A stretch of DNA of 64,000 nt, from the NCBI GenBank assembly GCA_965223695.1, contig CBDCXJ010000025.1, positions 62,001-126,000 of the forward strand, given 5' to 3'. The stretch is from JAUVPB01 sp965223695. Its GTDB lineage: Bacteria > Actinomycetota > Thermoleophilia > Gaiellales > Gaiellaceae. Below the pieces are notes generated by a model that was given only the letters and a program-made list of their open reading frames with translations, was not told the origin of the DNA and did no database searches. The number at the start of each line of letters is the position of its first letter. Position 1 is the stretch's first letter. The translations under genes and the position numbers were made by a program. Shown piece after piece: positions 33,235-41,331 of this stretch.

Positions 33235-36200
33235 ATGATGCGCATCATCGTCGGCTCGAGCCTGAAGTTCAGGTTCCTCGTCGCTGCGGCTGCTGCCGCG
33301 CTGATCGGCTTCGGCGTCACGCTGACCGGCAATGCGCAGGTTGACGTGTTCCCCGAGTTCGCTCCACCCAAGGTCGAGATCCAGACGCTCGCAGTCGGGC
33401 TGTCGGCGGCCGAGGTCGAGGATCTCATCACGGTGCCGCTCGAGCAGGCGCTCGCCGGCATCCCAGATCTCGACGTGATCCGCTCGCGGTCGGTCCCGCA
33501 GCTCTCTGACATCATCGTGATCTTCGACCGTGGTACCGACCTGCTGCAGTCGAGACAGCTCGTGGCCGAACGGATCGCCGGCATCTCGCCGACGCTGCCC
33601 AGCTGGGCCGCACCGCCGGTGATCATCCAGCCGCTCTCATCGACGAGCCGGGTCGTGAAGATCGGCCTCACCTCCGACCAGATGTCGTTGATCGACCTGT
33701 CGGTCGTTGCCTACTGGAAGATCAGAGCCCGCCTGTTGCGCGTACCGGGTGTGGCGAACGTGCCGATCTGGGGCGAACGGCTGCATCAGCTGCAGGTACA
33801 GGTCGAACCCGAGCGGATGCAGGAACTCGGGATCACGCTCGATGGAGTCGTCGAGGGTACGGCCAACGCCCTCGAGGTCGGCACCCTGATCTCGTGGTCT
33901 GACGGAGCGCTGATCGGCACGGGGGGCTTCATCGACACGCCAAACCAGCGACTCGGCATCCGCCACATCCCGCCGCTGATCACCCCGGAGGCGCTCGGCC
34001 AGGTAACCCTTGCACGCTCGAACGGCGAGCGCGTGCCGCTCACCGACTTCGCAGACGTGAAGGTCGACCATCAGCTGCTCGTCGGCGATGCCGTGATCAA
34101 CGGCGGCCCAGGCCTGATGCTGATCGTCGAGAAGCTTCCCTGGGCGAACACGCTCGAGGTCACTCGCGGAGTCGAGGAGGCGCTCGAGCTGCTCGAGCCC
34201 GGCCTTCCGGGCATTGAGATCGACGCCGAGATCTTCCGCCCGGCCACCTTCATCGAGGAATCGATCGACAACCTGACCTGGGCTCTGATCCTCGGAGCGA
34301 TTCTCGTCGTCGTCATCCTCGCGCTGTTCCTGTTCGAGTGGCGGATCGCGCTGATCAGCGTGCTCGCGATCCCGCTCTCTCTGCTGGCCGCCGCCCTCGT
34401 GCTCATCCTCCGCGGGACGACCATCAACGTGATGGTCTTAGCAGGGTTCGTGATCGCGTTAGGGGCGGTGGTCGACGACGCGATCATCGACGCCGAGAAC
34501 ATCGTCAGACGCCTGCGGCAGAACCGTCGCGAGGGGTTGGGGAAGTCAACCGCGCGCGTAATTCTCGAGGCCTCGCTCGAGGTGCGAAGCGCGATCGTCT
34601 ACGCGACGCTGATCCTGCTCGTCGCCGTTTTGCCGATCTTCTTCCTCGAGGGGCTCTCCGGCGCGTTCTTCCAGCCGCTCGTTCTCTCCTACGGGCTTGC
34701 GCTGCTTGCCTCGATGGTCGTCGCCCTCACCGTGACGCCGGCGCTCTGCCTGATCCTGCTCGACAAGGCGCCGATCGAGAAGCGCGAGTCGCCGCTCATC
34801 CGCTGGCTTCAGGCTGCCTACAGTCGCGTCCTCAAGCGGCTGCTTCGCCGGCCTCGCTGGGGCTACCTCGCCGCGATGGCCTGTGTCGTCGCGGGCGTGG
34901 TGGCCGTTCCCTTCCTCGGGCAGGAGCTCTTGCCCTCGTTCAAGGAGCGGGACTTCCTCATGCACTGGCTGACCGAGCCGGCGACCTCCGGGGTCGAGGA
35001 GTACCGGATCTCGGTCGAGGCCTGCCAGGAGCTTCAGGAGATCCCGGGTGTTCGCAACTGCGGCGCCCACATCGGGAACGCATTCCTGGCGGACGAGCCA
35101 TACGGCATCTACTTTGGCGAGAACTGGGTAAGCGTCGATCCCTCTGTCGACTACGACACGACGTTAGCGGCGATTCAGAGCACCGTCGACGGCTACCCGG
35201 GCATCCAGCGCGACGTGCAGACCTACCTGAAGGAACGGATCAGGGAGGTACTGACCGGCTCGAGCGGCGGGATCGTCGTCCGCATCAATGGTCCCGACCT
35301 CGACACGCTCCGCGGCGAGGCCGACACGATCCTCGAGATCGTCAAGGGCATCGACGGCGTCTTCGAGCCGCACGTGAGCCTTGTCTCGAACACGCCGCAG
35401 ATCGACGTCCAGGTCGACCTCGACGAAGCCAAGCGCCACGGGCTCAAGCCGGGCGATATACGGCGCGCCTCCGCCGTGCTCGTTGCCGGTGAAGAGGTAG
35501 GCGACGTGTTCCAGAACGGGCGTGCGTACGACGTGCACGTCTGGTCGACGCCCGAGACACGCAACAGCCTGACCTCGATGGAACAGCTGCCCCTCGACAC
35601 GCCAAGCGGCCAGGTGATCCAGCTTGGCGACGTCGCGGACGTGGGCATCGCCCCCACGCCGAACACGATCAAACGCGAGAACCTGACGCGCTACATCGAC
35701 GTCGACGCGAACGTGTCCGGACGCGACCTCGGCGCCGTCGCGCGAGACGTCGAGCGCGCGATCGAAGAGTACGAGTTCCCGCTCGAGTACCGGGCCGAGG
35801 TGCTCGGCGAGTTCAAGGAGCGGCAGGCTGCGCAGCGGCGCATGGCTCTCCTCGGCATCATCGCGGCGCTGGGGACATTCCTCCTCCTGCAAGCGTCGTT
35901 CCGCAGCTGGCGGCTCGCGACGATGGCGTTCTTCACGCTTCCGATCGCCCTCATGGGCGGCGTGCTCGCCGCACTCGCCGGCGGCGGGGTGCTCTCGCTC
36001 GGCTCGCTCGTCGGCATGTTCACCGTCTTCGGCATCGCCGCCAGAAACGGCATCCTGATGATCAACCACTTCCAGCATCTCGAGAAACACGAAGGCGAGA
36101 CGTTCGGCCCCGAGCTCGTCATGCGCGGAGCCAGGGAGCGGCTCGCACCCATCCTGATGACGGCGCTCACGACCGCGCTGGCGCTTGTGCCGCTCGTCGC

Positions 36201-36357
36201 GAGGGGCAACATCGCGGGCCAGGAGATCGAGTACCCGCTGGCGATCGTGATTCTCGGCGGTCTCGGTACCTCGACGCTGCTCAACTTGTTCGTCGTGCCG
36301 GCCCTGTACCTGCGGTTTGGAAGGAGCGCACGGACCTTGGCGCCCCGTGCTGCCTAG
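33235..36357 (+). CDS. CusA/CzcA-like RND efflux transporter
   Basis: Intact 1040-residue proton-driven RND pump. It has N-terminal TM1 (IIVGSSLKFRFLVAAAAAAL), DVFPEFAPPKVEIQT (typical of HME-RND), the relay VIALGAVVDDAIIDAENI in TM4, GLSGAFFQPLVLSYG, and the second half ending FVVPALYLRFG. The only Met/Cys-type metal-site cysteines are ECQEL and RNCGAH, unlike the Met relay of true CusA, so the substrate need not be copper. No outer-membrane factor lies in the window. ATG 33235 and 33238 are both possible. Confidence 0.88.
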   Translation: MMRIIVGSSLKFRFLVAAAAAALIGFGVTLTGNAQVDVFPEFAPPKVEIQTLAVGLSAAEVEDLITVPLEQALAGIPDLDVIRSRSVPQLSDIIVIFDRGTDLLQSRQLVAERIAGISPTLPSWAAPPVIIQPLSSTSRVVKIGLTSDQMSLIDLSVVAYWKIRARLLRVPGVANVPIWGERLHQLQVQVEPERMQELGITLDGVVEGTANALEVGTLISWSDGALIGTGGFIDTPNQRLGIRHIPPLITPEALGQVTLARSNGERVPLTDFADVKVDHQLLVGDAVINGGPGLMLIVEKLPWANTLEVTRGVEEALELLEPGLPGIEIDAEIFRPATFIEESIDNLTWALILGAILVVVILALFLFEWRIALISVLAIPLSLLAAALVLILRGTTINVMVLAGFVIALGAVVDDAIIDAENIVRRLRQNRREGLGKSTARVILEASLEVRSAIVYATLILLVAVLPIFFLEGLSGAFFQPLVLSYGLALLASMVVALTVTPALCLILLDKAPIEKRESPLIRWLQAAYSRVLKRLLRRPRWGYLAAMACVVAGVVAVPFLGQELLPSFKERDFLMHWLTEPATSGVEEYRISVEACQELQEIPGVRNCGAHIGNAFLADEPYGIYFGENWVSVDPSVDYDTTLAAIQSTVDGYPGIQRDVQTYLKERIREVLTGSSGGIVVRINGPDLDTLRGEADTILEIVKGIDGVFEPHVSLVSNTPQIDVQVDLDEAKRHGLKPGDIRRASAVLVAGEEVGDVFQNGRAYDVHVWSTPETRNSLTSMEQLPLDTPSGQVIQLGDVADVGIAPTPNTIKRENLTRYIDVDANVSGRDLGAVARDVERAIEEYEFPLEYRAEVLGEFKERQAAQRRMALLGIIAALGTFLLLQASFRSWRLATMAFFTLPIALMGGVLAALAGGGVLSLGSLVGMFTVFGIAARNGILMINHFQHLEKHEGETFGPELVMRGARERLAPILMTALTTALALVPLVARGNIAGQEIEYPLAIVILGGLGTSTLLNLFVVPALYLRFGRSARTLAPRAA

Positions 36358-36382
36358 GCCGGAGACTGGGGCGACTGCGGAG

Positions 36383-38140
36383 ATGAAGAAGATACAGCTG
36401 CATCTGTCTTGTCTCCCCGCGCTGGTGATCATCGTGGCGCTTGCGCTCGCAGCCTGCGGAGGCGATTCACAGCCATCGGCTGGCCCGGCCCAGGCTGAGG
36501 AAGCGCAGGTGGCATCCGCTGCTGCCGAAACGGACGCTGACGAGGAGGCGCTCCCGCACCCGATTCCTGATCCGCCCTTCGAGGACATCAAGCGCGCGAG
36601 CTTCCTGACACCGACGCAGATCGACAACGAGTGGATGGGGATGCAACCGGGCATGCAGCGCGTCTACGAGGGCACGACGGTCGAGGACGGCGAGGAGCTA
36701 CCGCACCGGATCGAGTTCACCGTCACGGACCTGGTCAAGGTCATCGATGGCGTGAGCACCGTGGTGGCGCTGATCCATGACGTCTCCGACGGCGAACTGA
36801 TCGAGGCCGAGATCGCCTTCTATGCTCAGGCGGCCGACCGAACTGTCTGGTACTTCGGCGAGTATCCCGAGGTCTACGAGAATGGCGAGTTCATCGAGGC
36901 AGACGCCTGGCTCGCCGGTCAGGAGGACGCGGTCGCCGGGATCGCGATGGAGGCGAATCCGCGTAAGGGGACCGGCGACTACGCCCAGGGCTGGGCGCCC
37001 GAGAACGAGTGGACCGACCGCGCGCGGGTGCTCCTCACCGGCGAGCAACGATGCGTAGTCGCAGGCTGCTACGACGATGTCCTGGTCGTCGACGAGTGGG
37101 CCGCCGAAGAGCCCGGCTTCAAGCTGAAGTCCTACGCCCGCGGCGTCGGCAACATCGCGGTCGGCTTCCGCGGCGACGTGGAAGCTGAGGAGACGCTCGA
37201 GCTCATCGAGGTGAACGAGCTGGATGCCGCTCAGCTGGCCGACATACGCGCGCAGGCACTCAAGCTCGACCAGCGAGCCTACGACGAGGCCGAGCAGATC
37301 TGGGCCGAGACCAAGCCGGCGCTGCGCGCCTCTGTGGCCGGGCTCGACGAGACCGCCGGCGCTCACCCGATCCCGAATCCGCCGTTCGAGGATGCTTCGG
37401 CGTCGACCTTCAAGGCCTCGACCGATATCAGCAATGAATGGGTCGCGCTGCGTCCAGGCATGCAACGCGTCTACGAAGGGGTAACCGTTGAGGCCGGCGT
37501 CACGCGGCCGCACCGGATCAAGTTCACGGTCACCGACGTGACGAAGGAGGTCGACGGCGTCGACACCCTGGTGGCGCTGATCCAGGACATCTCCGCCGGT
37601 AAGTTGGTCGAGGCAGAGATCTCCTTCTACGCCCAGGCCGATGACGGAGCAGTCTGGTACTTCGGCGAGTACCCGGAGGTTTACGAGAACGGGCGTCTGG
37701 TCGAGGTCGGCGCCTGGCTGTCGGGTGAGCAAGACGCGCGCGCCGGCCTCGTCATGGAGGCGGATCCGGGGCAGGGAGACGCCGACCACACGCAGGGCTG
37801 GGCACCGCGGATCGTCTGGACGGATCGCTGGCAGGTCCACCTGACCGGTCAGCAGACCTGCGTTGCCGCGGGCTGCTACGAGGACGTACTGGTCATCGAC
37901 GAGTGGAACTCGCGGGAGCCGGGCTACAAGCTGAAGTCCTACGCCCGCGGCGCCGGCAACGTCGAGGTCGGCTTCCGGGGTGATGTCCTCTCTGAGGAAA
38001 GGCTCGAGCTCGTCGAGAGCAACGAACTCACGCCCGACGAGCTGGCCGTCGCTCGTGCCGAGGCCCTCAGGCTCGACACGCGAGCCTACGCCGCAACACC
38101 CGAGATCTGGGCCGGGAGCGAGCCGGCGCAGCAGTCCTGA
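36383..38140 (+). CDS. lipoprotein with two tandem copies of an unknown domain
   Basis: A 585-residue lipoprotein: signal peptide and lipobox ALAAC (Cys25), an Ala/Glu-rich linker, then two homologous domains, about 58-310 and 328-585. Both copies contain HPIP-[DN]-PPFED, PGMQRVYEG, PHRI-x-FTVTD, VWYFGEYPEVYENG, a short Cys-pair element (CVVAGCY; CVAAGCY), DEW, KLKSYARG and VGFRGDV. The Cys pair may form a disulphide or bind a metal. The copies have diverged (about two thirds identical by eye), so the duplication is old. I do not recognise the domain. Anchored outside the membrane next to the RND pump. Confidence 0.8.
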   Translation: MKKIQLHLSCLPALVIIVALALAACGGDSQPSAGPAQAEEAQVASAAAETDADEEALPHPIPDPPFEDIKRASFLTPTQIDNEWMGMQPGMQRVYEGTTVEDGEELPHRIEFTVTDLVKVIDGVSTVVALIHDVSDGELIEAEIAFYAQAADRTVWYFGEYPEVYENGEFIEADAWLAGQEDAVAGIAMEANPRKGTGDYAQGWAPENEWTDRARVLLTGEQRCVVAGCYDDVLVVDEWAAEEPGFKLKSYARGVGNIAVGFRGDVEAEETLELIEVNELDAAQLADIRAQALKLDQRAYDEAEQIWAETKPALRASVAGLDETAGAHPIPNPPFEDASASTFKASTDISNEWVALRPGMQRVYEGVTVEAGVTRPHRIKFTVTDVTKEVDGVDTLVALIQDISAGKLVEAEISFYAQADDGAVWYFGEYPEVYENGRLVEVGAWLSGEQDARAGLVMEADPGQGDADHTQGWAPRIVWTDRWQVHLTGQQTCVAAGCYEDVLVIDEWNSREPGYKLKSYARGAGNVEVGFRGDVLSEERLELVESNELTPDELAVARAEALRLDTRAYAATPEIWAGSEPAQQS

Positions 38141-38206
38141 TCGGGCCCGGCACGCACCGCCGTTAGGAAACCGCCGGGCCGCCGCTTGTCGCTACCCTCG
38201 GCCGGA

Positions 38207-38893
38207 GTGGGTTCCGACCACTCGCCGCCTGGCCCGGGCCCCCGGCGCCGCCTGCTGCTGGTTGCCGCTCTGGGCGCCATCCTGGCTATCGCGCTCGTGG
38301 TGGGCCTCCTGGTTGCTTCGGCGGGAAGCGACGCACCTGCGTTCCGCGGCTCGGCGCCACCCGTGCGGCTGGTCGCGCCGTCCTTCGCGCTCGCGGACGA
38401 ACGCGGGACGCTGGTACGCGGCGACGAGCTGCGCGGGCGTGTGGTCGTATTGACCTTCCTCTCGACCAACTGCCGTGCGCAGTGCCCGCCGACCGCGTCG
38501 ACGATCCGCGTGGCGATAGCAGAGCTACGCGAGGAAGAACGGGCCGACGTCGCCGTCCTCGCGATCTCGATCGACCCCGAGTTCGATACGGCTGCGGCCG
38601 CCACCGAGTTCCTCGACGAGCGGCGGCTTGCCGGCGTATTGCGCTACCTCGTCGGCACGGTCGAGGAGCTCCAACCCGTCTGGGACGGCTACCAGGTGCT
38701 CTCCTCGGTCGACACGGGCTCCCGATCACCTGCGGGCCAGGGCGTGACACCGTGGTCGCTGACCGCTCTGATCGCATCGCTCGTGACTGCGAGAACGTTC
38801 GGCTACCAGCGGCATGGACGCGAGACAACCCTGCCCCGATCGGCACGCAAGCGGTCATCTCCTACGGGTGGCGACTCACCGTTCTCGGAGTAA
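38207..38893 (+). CDS. SCO1/SenC-like protein with degraded C-terminus
   Basis: Signal-anchored thioredoxin-fold protein: TM helix LLLVAALGAILAIALVVGLL, then PSFALADERGTLV, TNCRAQCPP (Cys89 and Cys93, the SCO CxxxC copper site), and AISIDPEFDT. In SCO proteins a conserved His follows about 80 residues later in a D-H/D-T-x-H segment; here the sequence after YQVLSSVDTG becomes unrelated and no such His is seen. The reading frame continues to 38893 out of frame with a second ORF. GTG 38207 lies 8 bp after TACCCT; TTG 38186 is an alternative. SCO proteins serve cytochrome oxidase copper assembly or redox roles. Confidence 0.6.
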   Translation: MGSDHSPPGPGPRRRLLLVAALGAILAIALVVGLLVASAGSDAPAFRGSAPPVRLVAPSFALADERGTLVRGDELRGRVVVLTFLSTNCRAQCPPTASTIRVAIAELREEERADVAVLAISIDPEFDTAAAATEFLDERRLAGVLRYLVGTVEELQPVWDGYQVLSSVDTGSRSPAGQGVTPWSLTALIASLVTARTFGYQRHGRETTLPRSARKRSSPTGGDSPFSE

Positions 38894-39264
38894 CCTCGGA
38901 CGCGACGGATGAGGTGCTGGATCAGTATCCCACGATCTACCCGGACGGCGGCTGGGAGGAGCCATACGACGACCCGCCCGATCCAGGACACCAGTTCTTC
39001 TTGGCGACCATCGAGATAACGTTCGTCGGACACAACGGCTACACCGGCGGCGGGTTCCATGGCAGCCGGCTGGAGGCGATCGGCCAGTCCGGGGTGCGCT
39101 ACGACACAGCCGCCGGGGGCGCCTACCACAACCCGGAGATGCCGTACTGGCCGATGTTCCCGTGCGGCGCGATCGAAAGTGACATTTCGAGGACGCACTC
39201 GAGCGCCGGCATCGGTGACACGTTCATTGGGACCGTCTGTATCTCCCGTCCCGGCCTTCAATGA
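38752..39264 (+). CDS. DUF4352-like (immunoglobulin-fold) domain protein, partial
   Basis: An ORF in another frame overlaps the end of the SCO-like gene. From about 38820 it reads NPAPIGTQAVISYGWRLTVLGV, GHQFFLATIEITFVGHNG, and AYHNPEMPYWPMFPCGAIES, close in layout to DUF4352/telomere-repeat-factor-like extracellular domains of actinobacteria. No signal peptide is available at the start used (GTG 38752), so its N-terminus is probably missing: an N-terminally truncated gene joined to the SCO-like gene by deletion is the simplest reading. Confidence 0.5.
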   Translation: MVADRSDRIARDCENVRLPAAWTRDNPAPIGTQAVISYGWRLTVLGVTSDATDEVLDQYPTIYPDGGWEEPYDDPPDPGHQFFLATIEITFVGHNGYTGGGFHGSRLEAIGQSGVRYDTAAGGAYHNPEMPYWPMFPCGAIESDISRTHSSAGIGDTFIGTVCISRPGLQ

Positions 39265-39433
39265 GGGGATCCCATAGTTCTGCGCGGAAGCTTAGATCCC
39301 TGCGTCGGACGTTCTCGTATTAGGGAGAGTATCCGTCCGACCCATCCGATACAATTCCCCTGCTAATCAAGTAAAAAGCTGACCCCGCGACGTTCTAGCG
39401 TCCGGGGTCATGGCCGAGGAGTGGTAGCCTCCA
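39265..39433. other. structured intergenic region between DUF4352-like ORF and transposase
   Basis: Contains nested inverted repeats: GGGATC ... GATCCC (39267-39300), an 8-bp perfect inverted repeat GTCGGACG/CGTCCGAC (39304-39311 and 39334-39341), and a longer hairpin at 39380-39410. Base composition is lower in G+C than the surroundings. No coding ORF was seen. Confidence 0.45.
39380..39410 (+). terminator. strong hairpin upstream of the transposase
   Basis: TGACCCCG-C-GACG-ttctag-CGTC-CGGGGTCA: 12 paired bases with a single bulged C and a 6-base loop, preceded by GTAAAAAGC. It is 23 bp upstream of the transposase ATG. It may be a terminator, an insertion-sequence end, or a device shielding the transposase from outside transcription. 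Confidence 0.4.
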
Positions 39434-39856
39434 ATGGCAGACAGAACGTTAGCAGAGACGGTTGCTGCGGCGCTCGATTCCCCCGAGCTTCAGGAACTAA
39501 TCCAGGAGCTTGAGGCGCTCAGGTGGGACGGCAAGACGGGAAACCTCGGGCCGCGCGGATACGGAGCGAGGGCGCTGCTTGGCGCTTGCCTCGTCAAGTC
39601 GCTGTACGGATTCTCGACGTGGGCTCAAACGGCTCGATTGATCCGGGAGCATCCGGTTCTTCAGGACGTGCTTGGTGGCGCGCCGTCGAAGTGGGCGTGC
39701 TACCGCTTCGCTGGCAAGCTCCGTGGCCGCCGCGACCTGCTCGTGTCGTGCGCCAAGCGGGTCACGACTTCTCTACGGAAACGAAAGCCTGAGCTTGGCC
39801 GTGACGTGGCGATCGACTCAACCGATCTCGCAGCCTACGCGAACGGCCAGAAGTAA
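39434..39856 (+). mobile_element. truncated transposase gene (DUF772/IS1182-like N-terminus)
   Basis: A 140-residue ORF with the DUF772 N-terminal region (LIQELEALRWDGKTGN, YGARALLGACLVKSLYGFSTW, ARLIREHPVLQDVLG) and the first catalytic Asp block VAIDSTDLAAYANGQ. It stops right after the first Asp; the rest of a DDE transposase (about 300 residues) is missing, so it cannot be active. No terminal inverted repeat could be matched on the far side. It marks an old insertion next to the SCO-like/DUF4352-like fusion. Confidence 0.75.
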
Positions 39857-39860
39857 TACT

Positions 39861-40240
39861 TCATTCGTCGATGTCGAGCATCTTGTTCAATTCCTTCAGA
39901 AGCTTACGCGGCATGAGAATCCTCATGATCGTTATTAGGCTCCTGATCCTCATTCCTCCTCTGGCAACACTCGCCGGGATCGTGAAGTCGGCAGCTTCAA
40001 CGGCCCCACGATTATCTCCAAGTAACTGGAATAGTATGGCTGCGTCGTAGACGGGCCAGGGGCGATCCAGGCCGAGCATGATGGTGGTTGCGAACTGGTC
40101 AGCGGCGTCTTCTTCCAACCCGGTTATGGGGATGTCGAGTTGGTGAATAAGCGCGTGACCGGCTTCGTGGAGGAAAACCCATGCGAACGCTTGTATGAAC
40201 GTAAACTGGAATGGGTCGTATCCGTAGACCCAGCCCGCTC
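39861..40240 (-). pseudogene. DUF4344-like putative metallopeptidase, N-terminally truncated
   Basis: The minus strand encodes VFLHEAGHALIHQLDIPITGLEEDAADQFATT, with the zinc site HEAGH at 40155-40169 and the downstream Glu/Asp set of DUF4344 proteins (HELGHALID ... GREEDAVDQ in the family). The open frame continues upstream through FIQAFAWVF and YGYDPFQF with no ATG, GTG or TTG start before the HEAGH motif; the only start (TTG 40118) would exclude the zinc site. Base composition is lower in G+C than neighbouring genes. Likely a decayed, transferred gene; the downstream end MRILMPRKLLKELNKMLDIDE is unlike the family. Confidence 0.6.
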
Positions 40241-40288
40241 TGCAACCGCTTCCTGCGCGAGCCTTCGCCTCCCCGTGACTCGGCCGGG

Positions 40289-41227
40289 CTAGCGGCGCTC
40301 GATGAGCTCGAGTAGCTCGCCCGCCGCACCCCGGAGCGTGGCCGCTCGACGACCGTCGTAGGGCGGGGCATCCAGCTGAACAGGCGACGAGAGGAACGTC
40401 GCACCTACGAGGTCGAGCGAATCTACCTCGGCCGACATGAGTGCCGACCCCGGCGGCAAGTGGCCGGGAGCGGCCCGCGGCTCATGGGCCTCTGGGGGGA
40501 ACGTGTCGAGCTCGACGTGGCATCCATCAGCCAGCGGCACCGTCGTCGTCGCGAACGTAAGGGACTCGTCTGTCCCGCGCTTCCCAAAGCCGAAGGCGTC
40601 GTCGAGGTAGTCGCGATCGCCCGGATGGCTGCGCGTCAAGGCCAACGGAAGGATCCCGAAGGTGTCGCGATACCAGTCCTGGACAGCCTCGATATCGCGG
40701 CACGCGAGGACGGCGATGAAGAACTGGTCGACGAACGTCGACGCTTGCGGTAGCTCGTACTCGGTGACGTCGCCGAACACCTCCGTGAAGTAGAAGACCT
40801 CCTGGGCGGGTCCCTGCGCCCGCAGCACCCTGATCTTCGGGTAGTAGCCGAGAACCGCCGCGGCGCCCACCACCTGCAGTGCGGAGCCGTGGAGCTGCGC
40901 CTCGAGCTCGCGCGAGTCCTTCACCAGGATCTCTGTGGCTGCCCAGCCGTAGCTCGTGAGCGGATCGGCGTCCAGCCGAACGGCTCCCTCGACGATCCGC
41001 AGATACGTCGGCCTGCCGCTCGCCGGGCCAAGTATGCATACCTCGGCCTCCGCAGCGGCCGGCGCGCCCCAACTCGCTGCCAGCTCCGGGCTCACCTGGG
41101 CGCGGTGGACAACGCAGTACCCCAGCAGATCGACGTAGGCGCGCTCGCAAGCCTCGACGTCTGGCGCCACGATCGTGGCGGCCGCCCATGGCCCGATCCT
41201 GGCGCGGCTCGGCTTCGAATCGATCAC
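40289..41227 (-). CDS. VOC (glyoxalase-like) superfamily protein
   Basis: The 312-residue protein contains two or more vicinal-oxygen-chelate half-domains: residues about 12-110 (ATIVAPDVEACERAYVDLLGYCVVH) and about 165-300 (FIAVLACRDIEAVQDWYRDTFGILPL). Metal-ligand His/Glu sets are not clear. VOC proteins include extradiol dioxygenases, epimerases and glyoxalases. GTG start 41227; a GGAG ribosome site lies 5 bp upstream. Divergent from the trimethylamine-dehydrogenase-like gene, with which it may be functionally linked. Confidence 0.75.
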   Translation of the reverse strand: MIDSKPSRARIGPWAAATIVAPDVEACERAYVDLLGYCVVHRAQVSPELAASWGAPAAAEAEVCILGPASGRPTYLRIVEGAVRLDADPLTSYGWAATEILVKDSRELEAQLHGSALQVVGAAAVLGYYPKIRVLRAQGPAQEVFYFTEVFGDVTEYELPQASTFVDQFFIAVLACRDIEAVQDWYRDTFGILPLALTRSHPGDRDYLDDAFGFGKRGTDESLTFATTTVPLADGCHVELDTFPPEAHEPRAAPGHLPPGSALMSAEVDSLDLVGATFLSSPVQLDAPPYDGRRAATLRGAAGELLELIERR

Positions 41228-41331
41228 GGGATCTCCATCGTCTATGCGGCGCGAGGCTCACGGCAGCGAGCGCGCGCATGGTCCAGGATGCTCGGGTCGG
41301 CGGCGACCGTCAAGGAAGGAGCGACGAGGCG

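Noticed and set aside
36383..38140. Tandem domain copies as an assembly duplication
   Set aside because: The two copies have many differences throughout, so the duplication is biological and old.
39380..39410. CRISPR repeat or attachment site
   Set aside because: Single hairpin only; no repeat-spacer array, tRNA gene or integrase.
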